Of a DNA stretch of 64,000 bases, positions 8,053 to 17,532 are shown piece after piece. This stretch comes from JANWVO01 sp037446555 (GTDB lineage Bacteria > Acidobacteriota > Terriglobia > Bryobacterales > Bryobacteraceae): assembly GCA_037446555.1 (NCBI GenBank), contig JBBIIK010000004.1, positions 124,001 through 188,000 of the forward strand. The letters are read 5' to 3'. Every line of letters starts with the position of its first letter. Within the stretch, counting starts at the first letter, position 1. Below the pieces are notes generated by a model. It was not told where the DNA came from. It searched no databases and worked only from the letters and a program-made list of their open reading frames with translations. Position numbers and translations under genes: made by a program.

Positions 8053-9309
8053 CTACAGCCTCCGCACGTCCAGCCCGGCGTCCCATTTTTCCGCCGCGCG
8101 CACGACTTCCTCATAGTTCAACGTTCTGCCCGTGTAGGCCGCCGTGCGCCCCAGAATTGCACTCAGCGTGCTCTCCGCGCCCTGCTCCGCTTCATTGACG
8201 TAACGCCCGCTTGTGATGCTCTCGATCCAGTGGCGCTCCTTCTCCGCATCTGCGTCCTCGATGGCGCCCTTGAACGCGCCCGTGACGGCTGCCGCCGTCT
8301 CCGTCTTCTCCGGCTTGCCCACGCCCGGCGCGTTCCAGGGCTTCCTGCCTGTGATCCGCACCGGCGCGTCGTAGCGCAACTCCGCGTTGCCCTCCTCGCC
8401 GAACAGCCGCACGGCTACGTCCCACTCGCCCTCGATGAACTGCGTGGACGTGACAGTCACGTGCACGCCGTCCGGATAGGTGAACGTCACGTTGAAGTGG
8501 CTCGAGCAGTCGCCCTGGTCGCGCCGCCCGCGCCGCCCGCACGTGCCCTGCGCGGAAATCGGGCGCGCGCCCAGCAGCCAGTTGTTCAGGTCCACAAGGT
8601 GGATGTTTTGCTCGACGAAGATGTCGCCGCTGATCACCTTGTCATGGATCCAGTTCCTGAGCCGCCGCTCCTGCGGCGAGGCGTTTGGCCATTCCGGGCG
8701 ACGGATCGCGCCCGCATAGTAATGCGACAGACCGCACACCGCCGCTCCCAGATCCCCTTGCCGGATGCGGTCCCGGATCTGGACGTACGGCGGCGCATGC
8801 CGCAACTGGAAGCCGATGGCCAGGCTCAGCCGTCCCTGAGCCTTCTTGCCTGTCTCGATCACCGCCAGGCAGCCCGCCGTGTCCACCGCCACCGGCTTCT
8901 CGCAATAAACGTGCTTGCCGGAGGCCACCGCCTTCGCCAGATGCTCGGGGTGGAAATACGGCGGCGTTGCAATGAGCACCGCGTCCACCTCGCGCGAATC
9001 CAGCACCCGGTCGAGCGAGTCCGGTCCGGAAAACAGCTGCGAGCGGTCGATGGCCGGCTTGGATGCCTTCGCCGCCGCCGTGTCCAGCCGGTCCTTCGCC
9101 TTTGCCATCTGCCCTTCAAACAGATCTCCGAGCGCCGTCACCACGGCGGACGTATTTGCCACAAACGATCCCGCGACGCCCGTTCCGCGCCCGCCGCAGC
9201 CGAACAACGCCAGACGCACGGCCGAATTTCTCTGCGTGCCGCGCACCAGCTCCGGTTTCATGATCGAAAACGCCGCTCCTGCGGCCCCAAGGAATGCTCT
9301 TCTGTCCAT
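8053..9309 (-). CDS. Gfo/Idh/MocA family oxidoreductase, exported by a Tat-like signal
   Basis: NAD(P)-dependent sugar or polyol oxidoreductase of unknown substrate. 418 residues: a short N-terminal signal with DRRAFLG (twin-arginine-like), a Rossmann motif FGCGGRGTG at about 36-44, the family motif CEKP near residue 140, and a conserved HDKVISGDIFVEQNIH segment in the C-terminal dimerisation domain. GAAGGAG lies at good distance before ATG 9309. It is the last gene of a minus-strand cluster of exported proteins; the cluster suggests breakdown of an extracellular carbohydrate, which is inference. Confidence 0.88.
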   Translation of the reverse strand: MDRRAFLGAAGAAFSIMKPELVRGTQRNSAVRLALFGCGGRGTGVAGSFVANTSAVVTALGDLFEGQMAKAKDRLDTAAAKASKPAIDRSQLFSGPDSLDRVLDSREVDAVLIATPPYFHPEHLAKAVASGKHVYCEKPVAVDTAGCLAVIETGKKAQGRLSLAIGFQLRHAPPYVQIRDRIRQGDLGAAVCGLSHYYAGAIRRPEWPNASPQERRLRNWIHDKVISGDIFVEQNIHLVDLNNWLLGARPISAQGTCGRRGRRDQGDCSSHFNVTFTYPDGVHVTVTSTQFIEGEWDVAVRLFGEEGNAELRYDAPVRITGRKPWNAPGVGKPEKTETAAAVTGAFKGAIEDADAEKERHWIESITSGRYVNEAEQGAESTLSAILGRTAAYTGRTLNYEEVVRAAEKWDAGLDVRRL

Positions 9310-9331
9310 GAATGACTCCTTCTCCCGCTTC

Positions 9332-11122
9332 TCAGCGCGCCCGCTGCGGGACGCGTTCCACTTTGTCTTCGGTCACTGTCAGCGTACGGAAATCCAGCAC
9401 GCGCCTTTTGCCTTTGTATGTCATCTCCAGCCTCGGTTCGCCGGCCTTGCCATGCAGAAACGGCCCGCCGAATGCCGGCCAGGCGGCATAATCCAGCGGC
9501 TTGCCGTCGATCCGCGGCGCCTCCCCGTAGGTGAACTCCAGCATCTTGCCCCGCAGCGTCCGGAACACGACCCGCGGCTCAGGCTCGAGCGCAAATCCCA
9601 GGCGCAGCGCCTTCACTGCCTTCCGGAACGCCTCCGCCGTAGGAAACTCGTCCACGCTGGCCGCCTGCACCACCGTTCCATTCTTCAGGTACGGGCTGAA
9701 CAGCCGCCGCCCGCCGCCCTCGATCGGCTTCCAGACATACGGCGCCAGCGGACGGTACGCGATCCGCGTCCATCCCCCGCGGCAGAAGATCCAGCCGGAA
9801 GGATCCTCCTCGATCTCATCCAGATCCTTGGAGAAGAACCCGTTGATGTGCGGAAACCGCGTCCCCGGCGGGATGTCATACAGCGCGATCACCGCGTCTT
9901 CGCTCTGCGCGATCTTCTCGTATGGCGATCCGCCCAGCAGCTTGTCCGGAGAATCGTAGGTCGTCTTCGACCGCCACACCGCCTCGGTGCCAAAATCCGG
10001 CGAGAAGGTGAAATACGCCTCCAGCTCCACCATGCCTGAGTAGGGGTGCAGGGAAAACAGCGTGTTGTGAACGCCCTCCGGATCGTCCGCGCGCCAAGTG
10101 ACGTCCCAGGAGTGCTGCTGCACCGGCTGAAGCACTCCGCCCTGATCCGAGCTGACGGCATAGTCCTTCGTGATGAAGGTCGTCTTGTAGACCTGTCCGT
10201 GCGGCTCTTCGTGGAAACGCCAGCGATTCCGCGTGCGCTTCTTCTCCAGATGCGTGTACGGGCGGCTTCTGTCTTTCGCGATCTGTTGAAGAATTTCCGG
10301 CGGATTCGGCCCATCAGCAACGGCGTAATAGAACGAATAACCGCCAAATGGAGGCGTCTCCTTGCCTTGGCCGAACAGCAGCCACGCAAAATCCGCGGAG
10401 ACTCCGCGCCACTTCTCCACCACCTGCCGGTCGTCCGTGCGGGCGTGGGCGCCCACGTACACCCCGTCCAGACTCTCCACCGCGAAGTCCGCTGTGATCC
10501 ACTCAATCATCAACGACGCCTGCTTCTTCATGCGCGGGTCTTCCGCCCATGCCGCCAGATAGGACAGCGGCAGCAGATACACGCCGATGTAGTGCGTGCA
10601 GTCGTATTCGCCCTGCCCCTTCGCTGTCGTCAGCTTCACCCAGCTCTCGATCCACCGCTTCGCCTCCTCCATGTTCTCCCGCGAGCTCTTCCCGTTGAAC
10701 CACCCCTCGCCGCCCATCTCCGGCCACATCTGCGCCATCAGGTACATCGACGTGTAGTAGAGCAGCCAGTGATTCTCCGTGTCGCCGCGGAACGGATAGT
10801 AGCGTTTCCAGGATTTCCGGATCAGCGCCCGCGCTCCATCGCTGAGCTGCCCCCGGTCGAGATACGCAATCGCCGTCATCGGGAACATCCAGAACATGTC
10901 CCCGCTGATGTCGCCTTCCAGCAGCTCGCGCAGCTTGCGCTCCGCCGCCGGCACGCCCTCGCGCAGCCACAGCCGTCCGGCAACCGCCGCGTAATGGAGC
11001 TTCGAGTCGTCGACGCGCGCGACCTTCTCGATCAGCCGCCTCCGCCGCTGTTCGTAGTCCTGCGCCGCCGCGCTCTGCCACGCCAGCGCCGCGGCCGCCG
11101 CCAATGCCGCCAGCCTCCTCAT
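9332..11122 (-). CDS. Secreted protein of unknown function, lyase-like architecture
   Basis: 596 residues with a cleavable signal peptide (LAALAAAAALAWQSAAAQ). The first half is a helical region rich in Trp and Tyr (DMFWMFPMTAIAYLD, HWLLYYTSMYLMAQMWPEMGG); the second half is beta-rich. This helical-toroid plus beta-sandwich order is typical of polysaccharide lyases and related enzymes, but I recognise no family motif, so any lyase activity is conjecture. ATG at 11122 overlaps the BNR gene stop by 4 bp, implying coupled translation. Downstream, 22 bp away, is the Gfo/Idh oxidoreductase. Confidence 0.7.
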   Translation of the reverse strand: MRRLAALAAAAALAWQSAAAQDYEQRRRRLIEKVARVDDSKLHYAAVAGRLWLREGVPAAERKLRELLEGDISGDMFWMFPMTAIAYLDRGQLSDGARALIRKSWKRYYPFRGDTENHWLLYYTSMYLMAQMWPEMGGEGWFNGKSSRENMEEAKRWIESWVKLTTAKGQGEYDCTHYIGVYLLPLSYLAAWAEDPRMKKQASLMIEWITADFAVESLDGVYVGAHARTDDRQVVEKWRGVSADFAWLLFGQGKETPPFGGYSFYYAVADGPNPPEILQQIAKDRSRPYTHLEKKRTRNRWRFHEEPHGQVYKTTFITKDYAVSSDQGGVLQPVQQHSWDVTWRADDPEGVHNTLFSLHPYSGMVELEAYFTFSPDFGTEAVWRSKTTYDSPDKLLGGSPYEKIAQSEDAVIALYDIPPGTRFPHINGFFSKDLDEIEEDPSGWIFCRGGWTRIAYRPLAPYVWKPIEGGGRRLFSPYLKNGTVVQAASVDEFPTAEAFRKAVKALRLGFALEPEPRVVFRTLRGKMLEFTYGEAPRIDGKPLDYAAWPAFGGPFLHGKAGEPRLEMTYKGKRRVLDFRTLTVTEDKVERVPQRAR

Positions 11123-12099
11123 CGCGCGCCTCCCGCCGGAACGAACGCCATCCTCAGGACGATGCTGCCCGGCAATCCCTCCACCCGCCATGACTTGCCC
11201 GCGTCGTCGGAGACATACAGCGCTTCCTCTTGGACGCTCGCATACAGCCGCCCGGGCTTGTCCGGATCGAACGCCACGCTCCAGACGTCGTGCCGCGGCA
11301 GCCCATGGTTCCGCGCCTCCCACCTCACGCCCCCGTCTTCGCTCACCAGCACGCCCACGCCCCAGCCGCACACGGCGATCCTGCGCGAATCCGCCGGATC
11401 GAAGGCGACGTCATAGAGGTTCTTCCCCGCTGCGGGATCGCGCCCCGTCGCCTCGAACGTCCGCCCGCCGTCGGTGCTGCGGAAGATCCCTCCCTTCTGC
11501 GTCACCGCCAGCCAGAACGAGGCGTCGTGCGGGCTCTGCTCCACGCGCATGGCCTGAAAACCCGCCGCCCCGGCCAGCCGCCACTCGCCGCCCAGGTTTT
11601 CCGAAACATAAAACCCGTTTTCTGTTCCGATCACAATCCGCCCGCGCTTTGTGCGGTCCAGCCGCACCGCTTTGCCGTAACGCCTCGGCAGCCCGGACGA
11701 AATCTCGCGCCATGATGCGCCGCCGTCCTCCGACACCCGGAACCCCGCCGTGTGACCGAACGCCAGCACACTCCCCGCGCCCGCGCTGATGTCCTGCAGC
11801 TCGGTTACCGTCTCATCGGTCAGCACGCGCCACCGCCCCTGCGCGTCCACGCGGATCACCCCGTCGCCCGCCGCCAGATACAGGGTTTCGGGCTTGTCCG
11901 GAAGCCACGCCAGACCGGTGAGGAGTGGGTGCCGGTAGCCTTCGTTCACCCACTCCCCGCCCGCCCGTTTCACGAACAATCCGCTTGGCAGCAGCGCGGC
12001 GCCGGTCACCCAGCCTTTCGTCGTCACGCCCAGTGCGTGCAGCCGGTGCTGCCCCTGCGCGCACAGCGCCGCCGCCGCGAACCACACGAACAGCCTCAT
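11119..12099 (-). CDS. Secreted BNR/Asp-box propeller protein
   Basis: 326 residues with a signal peptide (LFVWFAAAALCAQG). Contains Asp-box type repeats: VSEDGGASWREI, VSENLGGEWRL, RSTDGGRTFEA, VSEDGGVRWEA and VSDDAGKSWRV, consistent with a sortilin/sialidase-like beta-propeller. Such proteins in Solibacter relatives are usually extracytoplasmic with unassigned function; sialidase catalytic residues are not evident. ATG 12099 is preferred to ATG 12108 because a TAGTGT hexamer ends 7 nt upstream of it, suggesting a leaderless mRNA. Confidence 0.8.
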   Translation of the reverse strand: MRLFVWFAAAALCAQGQHRLHALGVTTKGWVTGAALLPSGLFVKRAGGEWVNEGYRHPLLTGLAWLPDKPETLYLAAGDGVIRVDAQGRWRVLTDETVTELQDISAGAGSVLAFGHTAGFRVSEDGGASWREISSGLPRRYGKAVRLDRTKRGRIVIGTENGFYVSENLGGEWRLAGAAGFQAMRVEQSPHDASFWLAVTQKGGIFRSTDGGRTFEATGRDPAAGKNLYDVAFDPADSRRIAVCGWGVGVLVSEDGGVRWEARNHGLPRHDVWSVAFDPDKPGRLYASVQEEALYVSDDAGKSWRVEGLPGSIVLRMAFVPAGGAR

Positions 12100-12106
12100 G
12101 CGGTTC

Positions 12107-12112
12107 ACACTA
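12107..12112 (-). promoter_or_regulatory. -10-like TAGTGT, 7 nt before the BNR gene start
   Basis: Fits the TANNNT pattern repeated before several starts in this window. No -35 or Shine-Dalgarno is visible, so transcription would begin at or next to the start codon. Confidence 0.4.
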
Positions 12113-12132
12113 TCAAATCGCGCAGCCGCCTC

Positions 12133-14580
12133 TCAGAATGCAGTGATCGTCAGCGTGTACGCTTGCCCGCCCGCACGCACGACGAACCGCTGCGCTCCGG
12201 GGAAGAAGCCCAGCCTCACGGTAAGCCCGTACAGGCCGGGCGAATAGCTGTCGTAGTCGGTCACGTTGGAAACGAACCCGCCGTCCAGCGCCTCGGCGGT
12301 CACCTCGCCGAGCACGGGCAAGCCGTTCACATCCACAACGCGGAATAACATGGCATCGCGCAACAGGGATCCCCGCCGTGCCGTCGTCGTGGCGTCGTAC
12401 ACTGTGAAGCCTGCCGGCTCGCCGTCGGTCACCGCGCGCCAGTAGGGCACGCGCAGCACAGTCCCGCTCGCTGCGCCTTCAAGAATGACGAAGCCCTCCA
12501 GCGTGCCCGTCTCCAACGGCGTTTCCGGCCAGCTCAGGCGGATTTCCGCTTCCCCGCCCGGTGCAAGCTCCACCATTTGCACGTCCGCCACCGGCGCCAC
12601 TGATCCGCGCCGCGCCTCCACCCGCACGAAGTACGTGTCAGCCTCTTCGCCCGCCTGCTTCACAGTAAACGCACGCTCCTCCACCGCCTCGCCTGGCGCG
12701 CCCGCTCCGAAGTTCAGCGTCAGCGCCGAGGAAACCAGCTTCGTCCGCACCGCCGCCTCCAGATCCAGCACGCCCGCGCCGCTCTTCTGGATCCACGCCG
12801 AGGCCTCATCGCTCACCGCTGACGCCGTGTTCACCAGAGCAGAGCGCACCGCCGCCGTGTCCAGCCCCGGCCGCGCCGCCTTCACCACTGCCGCCGCGCC
12901 CGCCACCAGCGGCGCCGAAAAACTCGTTCCGTCCACCAGCGTGTAGCCGTTCGCGTCCCACATCTCGCCGTACCAGTCCAGCGTCTGCGTGGCGACCCAC
13001 ATGTCCGTGCCCGTCGCCATCAGCTCCGGCTTGATGCCCAGATCCACGTTCGGCCCGTGCGCGGAAAAGCTGGCCAGCCTTCCCGCCTTTTGCGGCACGC
13101 GCCCGTAGGTGAAGTTCAGCGTGCCGATCACCGTTTCGCCCGCTGCGAGCCACTCGCGCACCGCCTGCCCGTCGGCGAATGAGATCATCATGGCCGGCAG
13201 AACCGCTCCGCCCACGGCCATCGTGATCGGGTCCGGCGACTCCTCGCGCGCCTGCACCATCGCGCCCGCCGCTCCCGCCGCCTGCGCATTCGTCAGTTTC
13301 AACTCAAACGTGCACTCGCCTCTCAGGATCAGCGCGATCCGTCCCGCCAGGCTCCCCGGTGGCAAGTCGGCGCAAGCCAGCCCGGTGCCGTCGAGAGCCT
13401 GCACATCAGTCACTTCGCCGCTCACCGTGGTCTCCGGCAAGGGCCCGTTGCCCGGCAGCGCCAGCACCGCGTCGTGCCCTTCAAACGACACGCTGGAGCC
13501 GAACGTCCTGCTGTTCGTCGTCGCGCCCACGCTCAACGCCGACGGCGCGGTCGCCGGCGAGGCAAGCGTCATCCATCCGGGCCCGCTGTTGCCTGCCGAC
13601 ACTACCACGACCGCCCCGGCTTTGGCGGCGTTTTCCACCGCCTGCGCTAACAAATCGTCCTGCACGCGCGACGGAATGTCCGATCCAAGGCTCAGGTTCA
13701 GGATGTCCATGCCATCCGCCAGCGCGTCGTCGATCGCCAGCAGCAGCGCTGCGTCGGTCGTCGTGCTGTTGTAACCCGGCGTGCCAAACACGCGGTAATT
13801 GCCGATCCACGCCTTCGGGGCCACTCCGCTCACCCACCCCATCGGCCCTTCGTGAGGGACACCGGCAGCGATCATCGCCAGCGCCGTACCATGCCCCACA
13901 TGGTCTCGTGCAGACCGGTCCGGGTCCCAGAACCGGAGATAATCCACATAGCTCCGCGCTACAATCACCTTCGCCGAGACATTACTGTCATCCAGCGGCG
14001 AGCCCATCCGGGGGAAGCCCTCCGGCATCTCCATCCCGTCCGCCTGAAACGCCGGGTGCCACGTCTCCACACCGCTGTCGAGGACCGCGATTTTCACGCC
14101 CTCGCCCGCGCGGCTCTCGCCGCCTGCCAGCTCCCACGCCTCGCGGATCTTGTGCAAGGGCCGCGCCGCGTCGATCGTCATGCGGTACTCGCGTACGGGG
14201 CGCACGCGCCTCACTCCAGCCACCTCCCGCAACGCCTCCGCCTCCGCGGCGTCGATCTCCACAAACAGGGCATTTGCCGTGAGAGTCACGCCGCCCAGCA
14301 CGCGCGCCCCCCGCTCCTCGGCTCCTCGCCAGGCCCGCTCCTGCTCCGCCCGCACGGCCGAGGCGTGCTTGGCCCAGCCGCGCCCCGCTCTCGCCTCGCG
14401 CCCCGCACCCGCCTGCCGCGCCGCTTCCACGGCGCGGCCCACCGCCGGCCTACCCTCCAGCTCCACCACATACAAACCCGGAGCGCCCCAAGCCGCCTGT
14501 GCCGCCCACAGCAGCCCTCCCCATAGCAGCGCCTTCCACCCCTTGCGTGTTCGCAGCAAAATTCGTACCCTTCCTCTCAC
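12133..14580 (-). CDS. Subtilisin-like serine protease (S8) with PA insert
   Basis: 815-residue exported protease. Order: signal peptide (to about residue 32), an I9-like propeptide (35-130), then the S8 catalytic domain with Asp168 (IAVLDSG), His230 (DHVGHGT) and Ser553 (DGTSFSAP), and oxyanion Asn near SAGNSGPG (329-336). Between His and Ser lies a PA domain (about 395-480). The C-terminal 200 residues are beta-rich, Ig-like. The GTG at 14580 is the first in-frame start; a slightly later start is possible. It probably degrades extracellular protein. Its 5' end diverges from the histidine kinase at 14722. Confidence 0.92.
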   Translation of the reverse strand: MRGRVRILLRTRKGWKALLWGGLLWAAQAAWGAPGLYVVELEGRPAVGRAVEAARQAGAGREARAGRGWAKHASAVRAEQERAWRGAEERGARVLGGVTLTANALFVEIDAAEAEALREVAGVRRVRPVREYRMTIDAARPLHKIREAWELAGGESRAGEGVKIAVLDSGVETWHPAFQADGMEMPEGFPRMGSPLDDSNVSAKVIVARSYVDYLRFWDPDRSARDHVGHGTALAMIAAGVPHEGPMGWVSGVAPKAWIGNYRVFGTPGYNSTTTDAALLLAIDDALADGMDILNLSLGSDIPSRVQDDLLAQAVENAAKAGAVVVVSAGNSGPGWMTLASPATAPSALSVGATTNSRTFGSSVSFEGHDAVLALPGNGPLPETTVSGEVTDVQALDGTGLACADLPPGSLAGRIALILRGECTFELKLTNAQAAGAAGAMVQAREESPDPITMAVGGAVLPAMMISFADGQAVREWLAAGETVIGTLNFTYGRVPQKAGRLASFSAHGPNVDLGIKPELMATGTDMWVATQTLDWYGEMWDANGYTLVDGTSFSAPLVAGAAAVVKAARPGLDTAAVRSALVNTASAVSDEASAWIQKSGAGVLDLEAAVRTKLVSSALTLNFGAGAPGEAVEERAFTVKQAGEEADTYFVRVEARRGSVAPVADVQMVELAPGGEAEIRLSWPETPLETGTLEGFVILEGAASGTVLRVPYWRAVTDGEPAGFTVYDATTTARRGSLLRDAMLFRVVDVNGLPVLGEVTAEALDGGFVSNVTDYDSYSPGLYGLTVRLGFFPGAQRFVVRAGGQAYTLTITAF

Positions 14581-14721
14581 TTACTTTTACGCAGATTCGC
14601 CCCAGACGGTCACGGTTTCGGCAGAGGATCGCCCGGCGGCCGATTTAACAATTCTTCACGGCTTGCCTATGCCCTCCCCTCTGCTTGCCACGTCTTGTCT
14701 ATGGGATAACGGGTATCAGGG

Positions 14722-16473
14722 ATGACTCGCGGGCGCGCACTGCCAATCCGGTCCTGGGCATTCCCCGTCCTGCTGATCCTGCTTTGCGCCGCTCTCGGGG
14801 CGCTACAGTACCGCTGGATCGACGAAGCCTCGCGCGCCGAGCGCGACCGTCTGCGCGCAGGACTTCAGGATACCCTCATCCGTCTCGCCATTGCCGTCAA
14901 CGCCGACATCACCGCCGCCGTTGCCGCCTTCTTTCCCTTTGGCCACCCCCCGGACGAGGTCCTCACTCCCGAACAACTGAGCGAACTTTACTCGCAGTGG
15001 CGAGAGTCCACGCACCACGATGATCTCTTCGCCCGCATTGGCCTTGTCAACATGGAGCGCGGCCGTCTGGAATTCTTTCTTCTCGATCCGGCGGCAGGCG
15101 AGGTTCACTCCGGAGATTGGCCGGCCTCCTGGCGAGGTCTGAAACAGAGGATGCAGGGGCGCTTGGCCGCCATGCAGGGCCGTCCGCCGGAGAACGGCGC
15201 GAAAGAGTTTCGCTTCGGTCCTCCTCCCCCCGAAGAGGCGTTGATTTTCGAGGGTGCCCGCTTCGGCCGCGGGCCCGCCGATCCCCGCCGTGGCGCCACG
15301 TGGCTCATCTTCGAACTCGACGCGCATCACCTGAAAGACGTCCTGATTCCAGAACACCTCCGCCGCTATCTCGGCCAGTCCCTCGCGGACTACAACGTCG
15401 AGGTCTCTTACCGCGCCGATCCCTCCCGTGTCCTTTGCAGCGCTGGCGCCGGCGCTCTCGGTGGCAAGCCCGACGCTGAAACGGCTGTGCTTGAGATCCA
15501 GTACGACCGCCTCTTCCACCGCATGAATCCGCCCGGGACGCGCGAACCGCCCCGCGCGCGCAACGCCGGCGCCGAAATCGGACGCCTCCAGCTCCGGGTC
15601 CGTCACCGTGCCGGCTCGCTGGACGCTGTCGTCGCCCAGACGCGTTTCCGTAATCTGGCCGTCACCTTCGCCATCCTGCTGCTGATGGCGGCGGCGCTGT
15701 CCGCCATCCTCGTCTCCACGCGCCGCGCCCAGCGTCTGGCCAGCCTTCAAATGGACTTTGTCACCGGGGTCTCGCACGAGCTCCGTACGCCGCTCACCGT
15801 CATCCGCACGGCAGCTTACAACCTGCGCGGCAAGCTCGCCGCCCATCCGGCCATCGTCGAAAAGTACGGCGCGCTCATCCAGAAAGAAAGCGAGCGCCTG
15901 ACGGAAATCGTCGAGCAGGTGCTCGAGTTCGCGCGTTCCCGCTCCGCCGCCGGCGCGCGCCAGCCGGAGCCCGTGCCCGTCGCAGCCGCCGTCGAACAGG
16001 CGCTGGCCGCCTGCCAGCCTCTGATCGACGCCGCCGACGTGCATGTCGAAACGTCCCTCCCGGAGGACCTCCCGCCCGTCCTGGCCGAGCCGCGCGCCCT
16101 GGCCCACTGCATCCAGAACCTCGTTTCCAACGCCGTTAAGTATGGCGGCGATGCCGGTTGGGTCGGCATCTCGGCCTCTCGTGCCGGCGACCATGTCGAG
16201 ATCCGCGTCGCCGACCGCGGGCCCGGCATTCCTCCCGCCGAGGTGCCCCACGTCTTCGATCCCTTCTTCCGCGGCCGCCGCGCCATTGACAACCAGGTGC
16301 ACGGCACCGGGCTCGGACTTTCCCTCGTCAAGAGCGCCGTGGAGTCCTTCGGCGGGGAGGTCGGCGTGCGCAGCCGCGAAGGCCGCGGCACAAAGTTCCT
16401 GATTCGCCTGCGCATTGCCCCCCAGGCGGCGGAACTTTCCCAGCCCATCCCTGCAGGAGGCCGCCCCGCGTGA
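14722..16473 (+). CDS. Membrane sensor histidine kinase
   Basis: 583 residues. TM1 is at about 13-31, then a periplasmic region of about 280 residues with no recognisable sensor family, TM2 at about 313-334, no clear HAMP, HisKA with phosphoacceptor His352 (GVSHELRTPLT), then HATPase_c with N box QNLVSNAVKYGG, G1 ADRGPGIP and G2 GTGLGLSLVK. It phosphorylates the response regulator whose GTG overlaps its stop by 4 bp. Signal unknown. No standard Shine-Dalgarno precedes ATG 14722. Confidence 0.93.
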   Translation: MTRGRALPIRSWAFPVLLILLCAALGALQYRWIDEASRAERDRLRAGLQDTLIRLAIAVNADITAAVAAFFPFGHPPDEVLTPEQLSELYSQWRESTHHDDLFARIGLVNMERGRLEFFLLDPAAGEVHSGDWPASWRGLKQRMQGRLAAMQGRPPENGAKEFRFGPPPPEEALIFEGARFGRGPADPRRGATWLIFELDAHHLKDVLIPEHLRRYLGQSLADYNVEVSYRADPSRVLCSAGAGALGGKPDAETAVLEIQYDRLFHRMNPPGTREPPRARNAGAEIGRLQLRVRHRAGSLDAVVAQTRFRNLAVTFAILLLMAAALSAILVSTRRAQRLASLQMDFVTGVSHELRTPLTVIRTAAYNLRGKLAAHPAIVEKYGALIQKESERLTEIVEQVLEFARSRSAAGARQPEPVPVAAAVEQALAACQPLIDAADVHVETSLPEDLPPVLAEPRALAHCIQNLVSNAVKYGGDAGWVGISASRAGDHVEIRVADRGPGIPPAEVPHVFDPFFRGRRAIDNQVHGTGLGLSLVKSAVESFGGEVGVRSREGRGTKFLIRLRIAPQAAELSQPIPAGGRPA

Positions 16474-17156
16474 GCGCCCGCATCCTGATCGTCGAGGACG
16501 AACCCGGACTCGTGCTCACGCTGACAGACTTGCTCGCCGCCGAGGGCTATCAGGTCGACTCCGCCCGGGACGGGACAGCAGGACTGAAGAAAGCTCTCGA
16601 GGGTGCCTACGACCTCATCGTGCTCGACGTGATGCTACCGGGCAAGAACGGCTTCGACGTCTGCCGCGAACTGCGCCGCCAGGGACGTGACACCGCCGTG
16701 CTCATGCTCACCGCGCGCGGGCAGGTGGCGGACCGGGTCGTCGGCCTCAAGACCGGCGCCGATGACTACCTCGCCAAGCCGTTCGACCCGGCCGAACTCA
16801 CTGCCCGCATCGAGGCTCTGCTCCGCCGCGCCGGCCGGGGTGCCTACGGGCCGCTTTCCCGCTTTGAATTCGGCGATGTCAGCGTCGACTTCGACCACGG
16901 GATCGTCATCAAGTCCGGCCAGCCGGTCTCACTGGCGGGGAAGGAACTCCAGCTTCTCCGGTATCTCGTCGAACACCGCGGCCAGACGGTCTCCCGGGAA
17001 CAGCTCCTCGAGGCCGTGTGGGAGTACTCCGCCGGCGTGACCTCGCGTACCGTAGACGTGCATGTCGCCTGGCTGCGCCAGAAGCTCGAGGACACGCCAC
17101 AGTCGCCCCGGTGGATTCACACCGTCCGCGGCGTCGGCTACCGCTTCGTGCCTTGA
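16470..17156 (+). CDS. OmpR/PhoB-family response regulator
   Basis: 228-residue DNA-binding regulator. Receiver domain 1-120 with acidic E9/D10/E11, phosphoacceptor Asp53 (VLDVMLPG), Thr81 and Lys103; a winged-helix output domain follows (VSLAGKELQLLRYLVEH, then SRTVDVHVAWLRQKL and a terminal VRGVGYRF). Start GTG 16470 overlaps the kinase stop (GTGA). Target genes are not apparent; the flanking subtilase or oxidoreductase are candidates by position only. Confidence 0.95.
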   Translation: MSARILIVEDEPGLVLTLTDLLAAEGYQVDSARDGTAGLKKALEGAYDLIVLDVMLPGKNGFDVCRELRRQGRDTAVLMLTARGQVADRVVGLKTGADDYLAKPFDPAELTARIEALLRRAGRGAYGPLSRFEFGDVSVDFDHGIVIKSGQPVSLAGKELQLLRYLVEHRGQTVSREQLLEAVWEYSAGVTSRTVDVHVAWLRQKLEDTPQSPRWIHTVRGVGYRFVP

Positions 17157-17417
17157 CAAGCGCCCCGCCGGGGGACGGCAAGACAGGCGCCATATTTCCT
17201 CTGCATTGGCGGGAGACAATCTCCCTGGGGATAGCCGCCTCCCAGGGCGCCCTGCCCGCCCCGCGGCAGGGAAGCGAAGAATCCCTCGCCGCGTCGGACA
17301 TCGCCCCATGGGCCCGACGCACCACTTGCTCCCGCCGCGGCCACGCACTCCGTCAATCCGGCTAGCGGAGTTCCCTCAGGGGCAACGCCGCGCCCTTCTC
17401 GATCCCATCCCAGGGCC

Positions 17418-17474
17418 GGCGCGCTCCGCGAAGAGCTGGAGGAGACTTGAAAGAGGCAAACCGCGGAGCGCGCC
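17418..17474. repeat. 13-bp perfect inverted repeat, 31-nt loop
   Basis: Arms GGCGCGCTCCGCG (17418-17430) and CGCGGAGCGCGCC (17462-17474). The right arm is followed by TTCTTGCC, so it may act as a weak terminator for the two-component operon, or as a processing or mobile-element remnant. No U-tract proper. Confidence 0.5.
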
Positions 17475-17520
17475 TTCTTGCCATATAGTGCCCGCCGCTG
17501 AACGAACCTCTCAGCAACGA

Positions 17521-17526
17521 TATAAT
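17521..17526 (+). promoter_or_regulatory. -10 box TATAAT, 6 nt before start codon
   Basis: Perfect consensus hexamer; the next 6 nt lead straight to ATG 17533. At 17-bp spacing the upstream hexamer is CTGAAC, a poor -35. No Shine-Dalgarno is present, which points to a leaderless transcript. Confidence 0.55.
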
Positions 17527-17532
17527 CTCCGC

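Larger units (their letters stand above)
17157..17532. other. 376-bp intergenic region with several dyads
   Basis: No coding sequence recognised. It holds a hairpin CCCTGGG/CCCAGGG (17223-17247), the palindrome CAGGGCGCCCTG, the long inverted repeat at 17418-17474, and a perfect TATAAT at 17521-17526 next to the following start codon. Confidence 0.6.

Noticed and set aside
17062..17532. Upstream open extension of the Gfo/Idh gene by 157 codons
   Set aside because: It overlaps the response regulator, is Arg/Pro-rich, and the Tat signal and TATAAT place the start at 17533.
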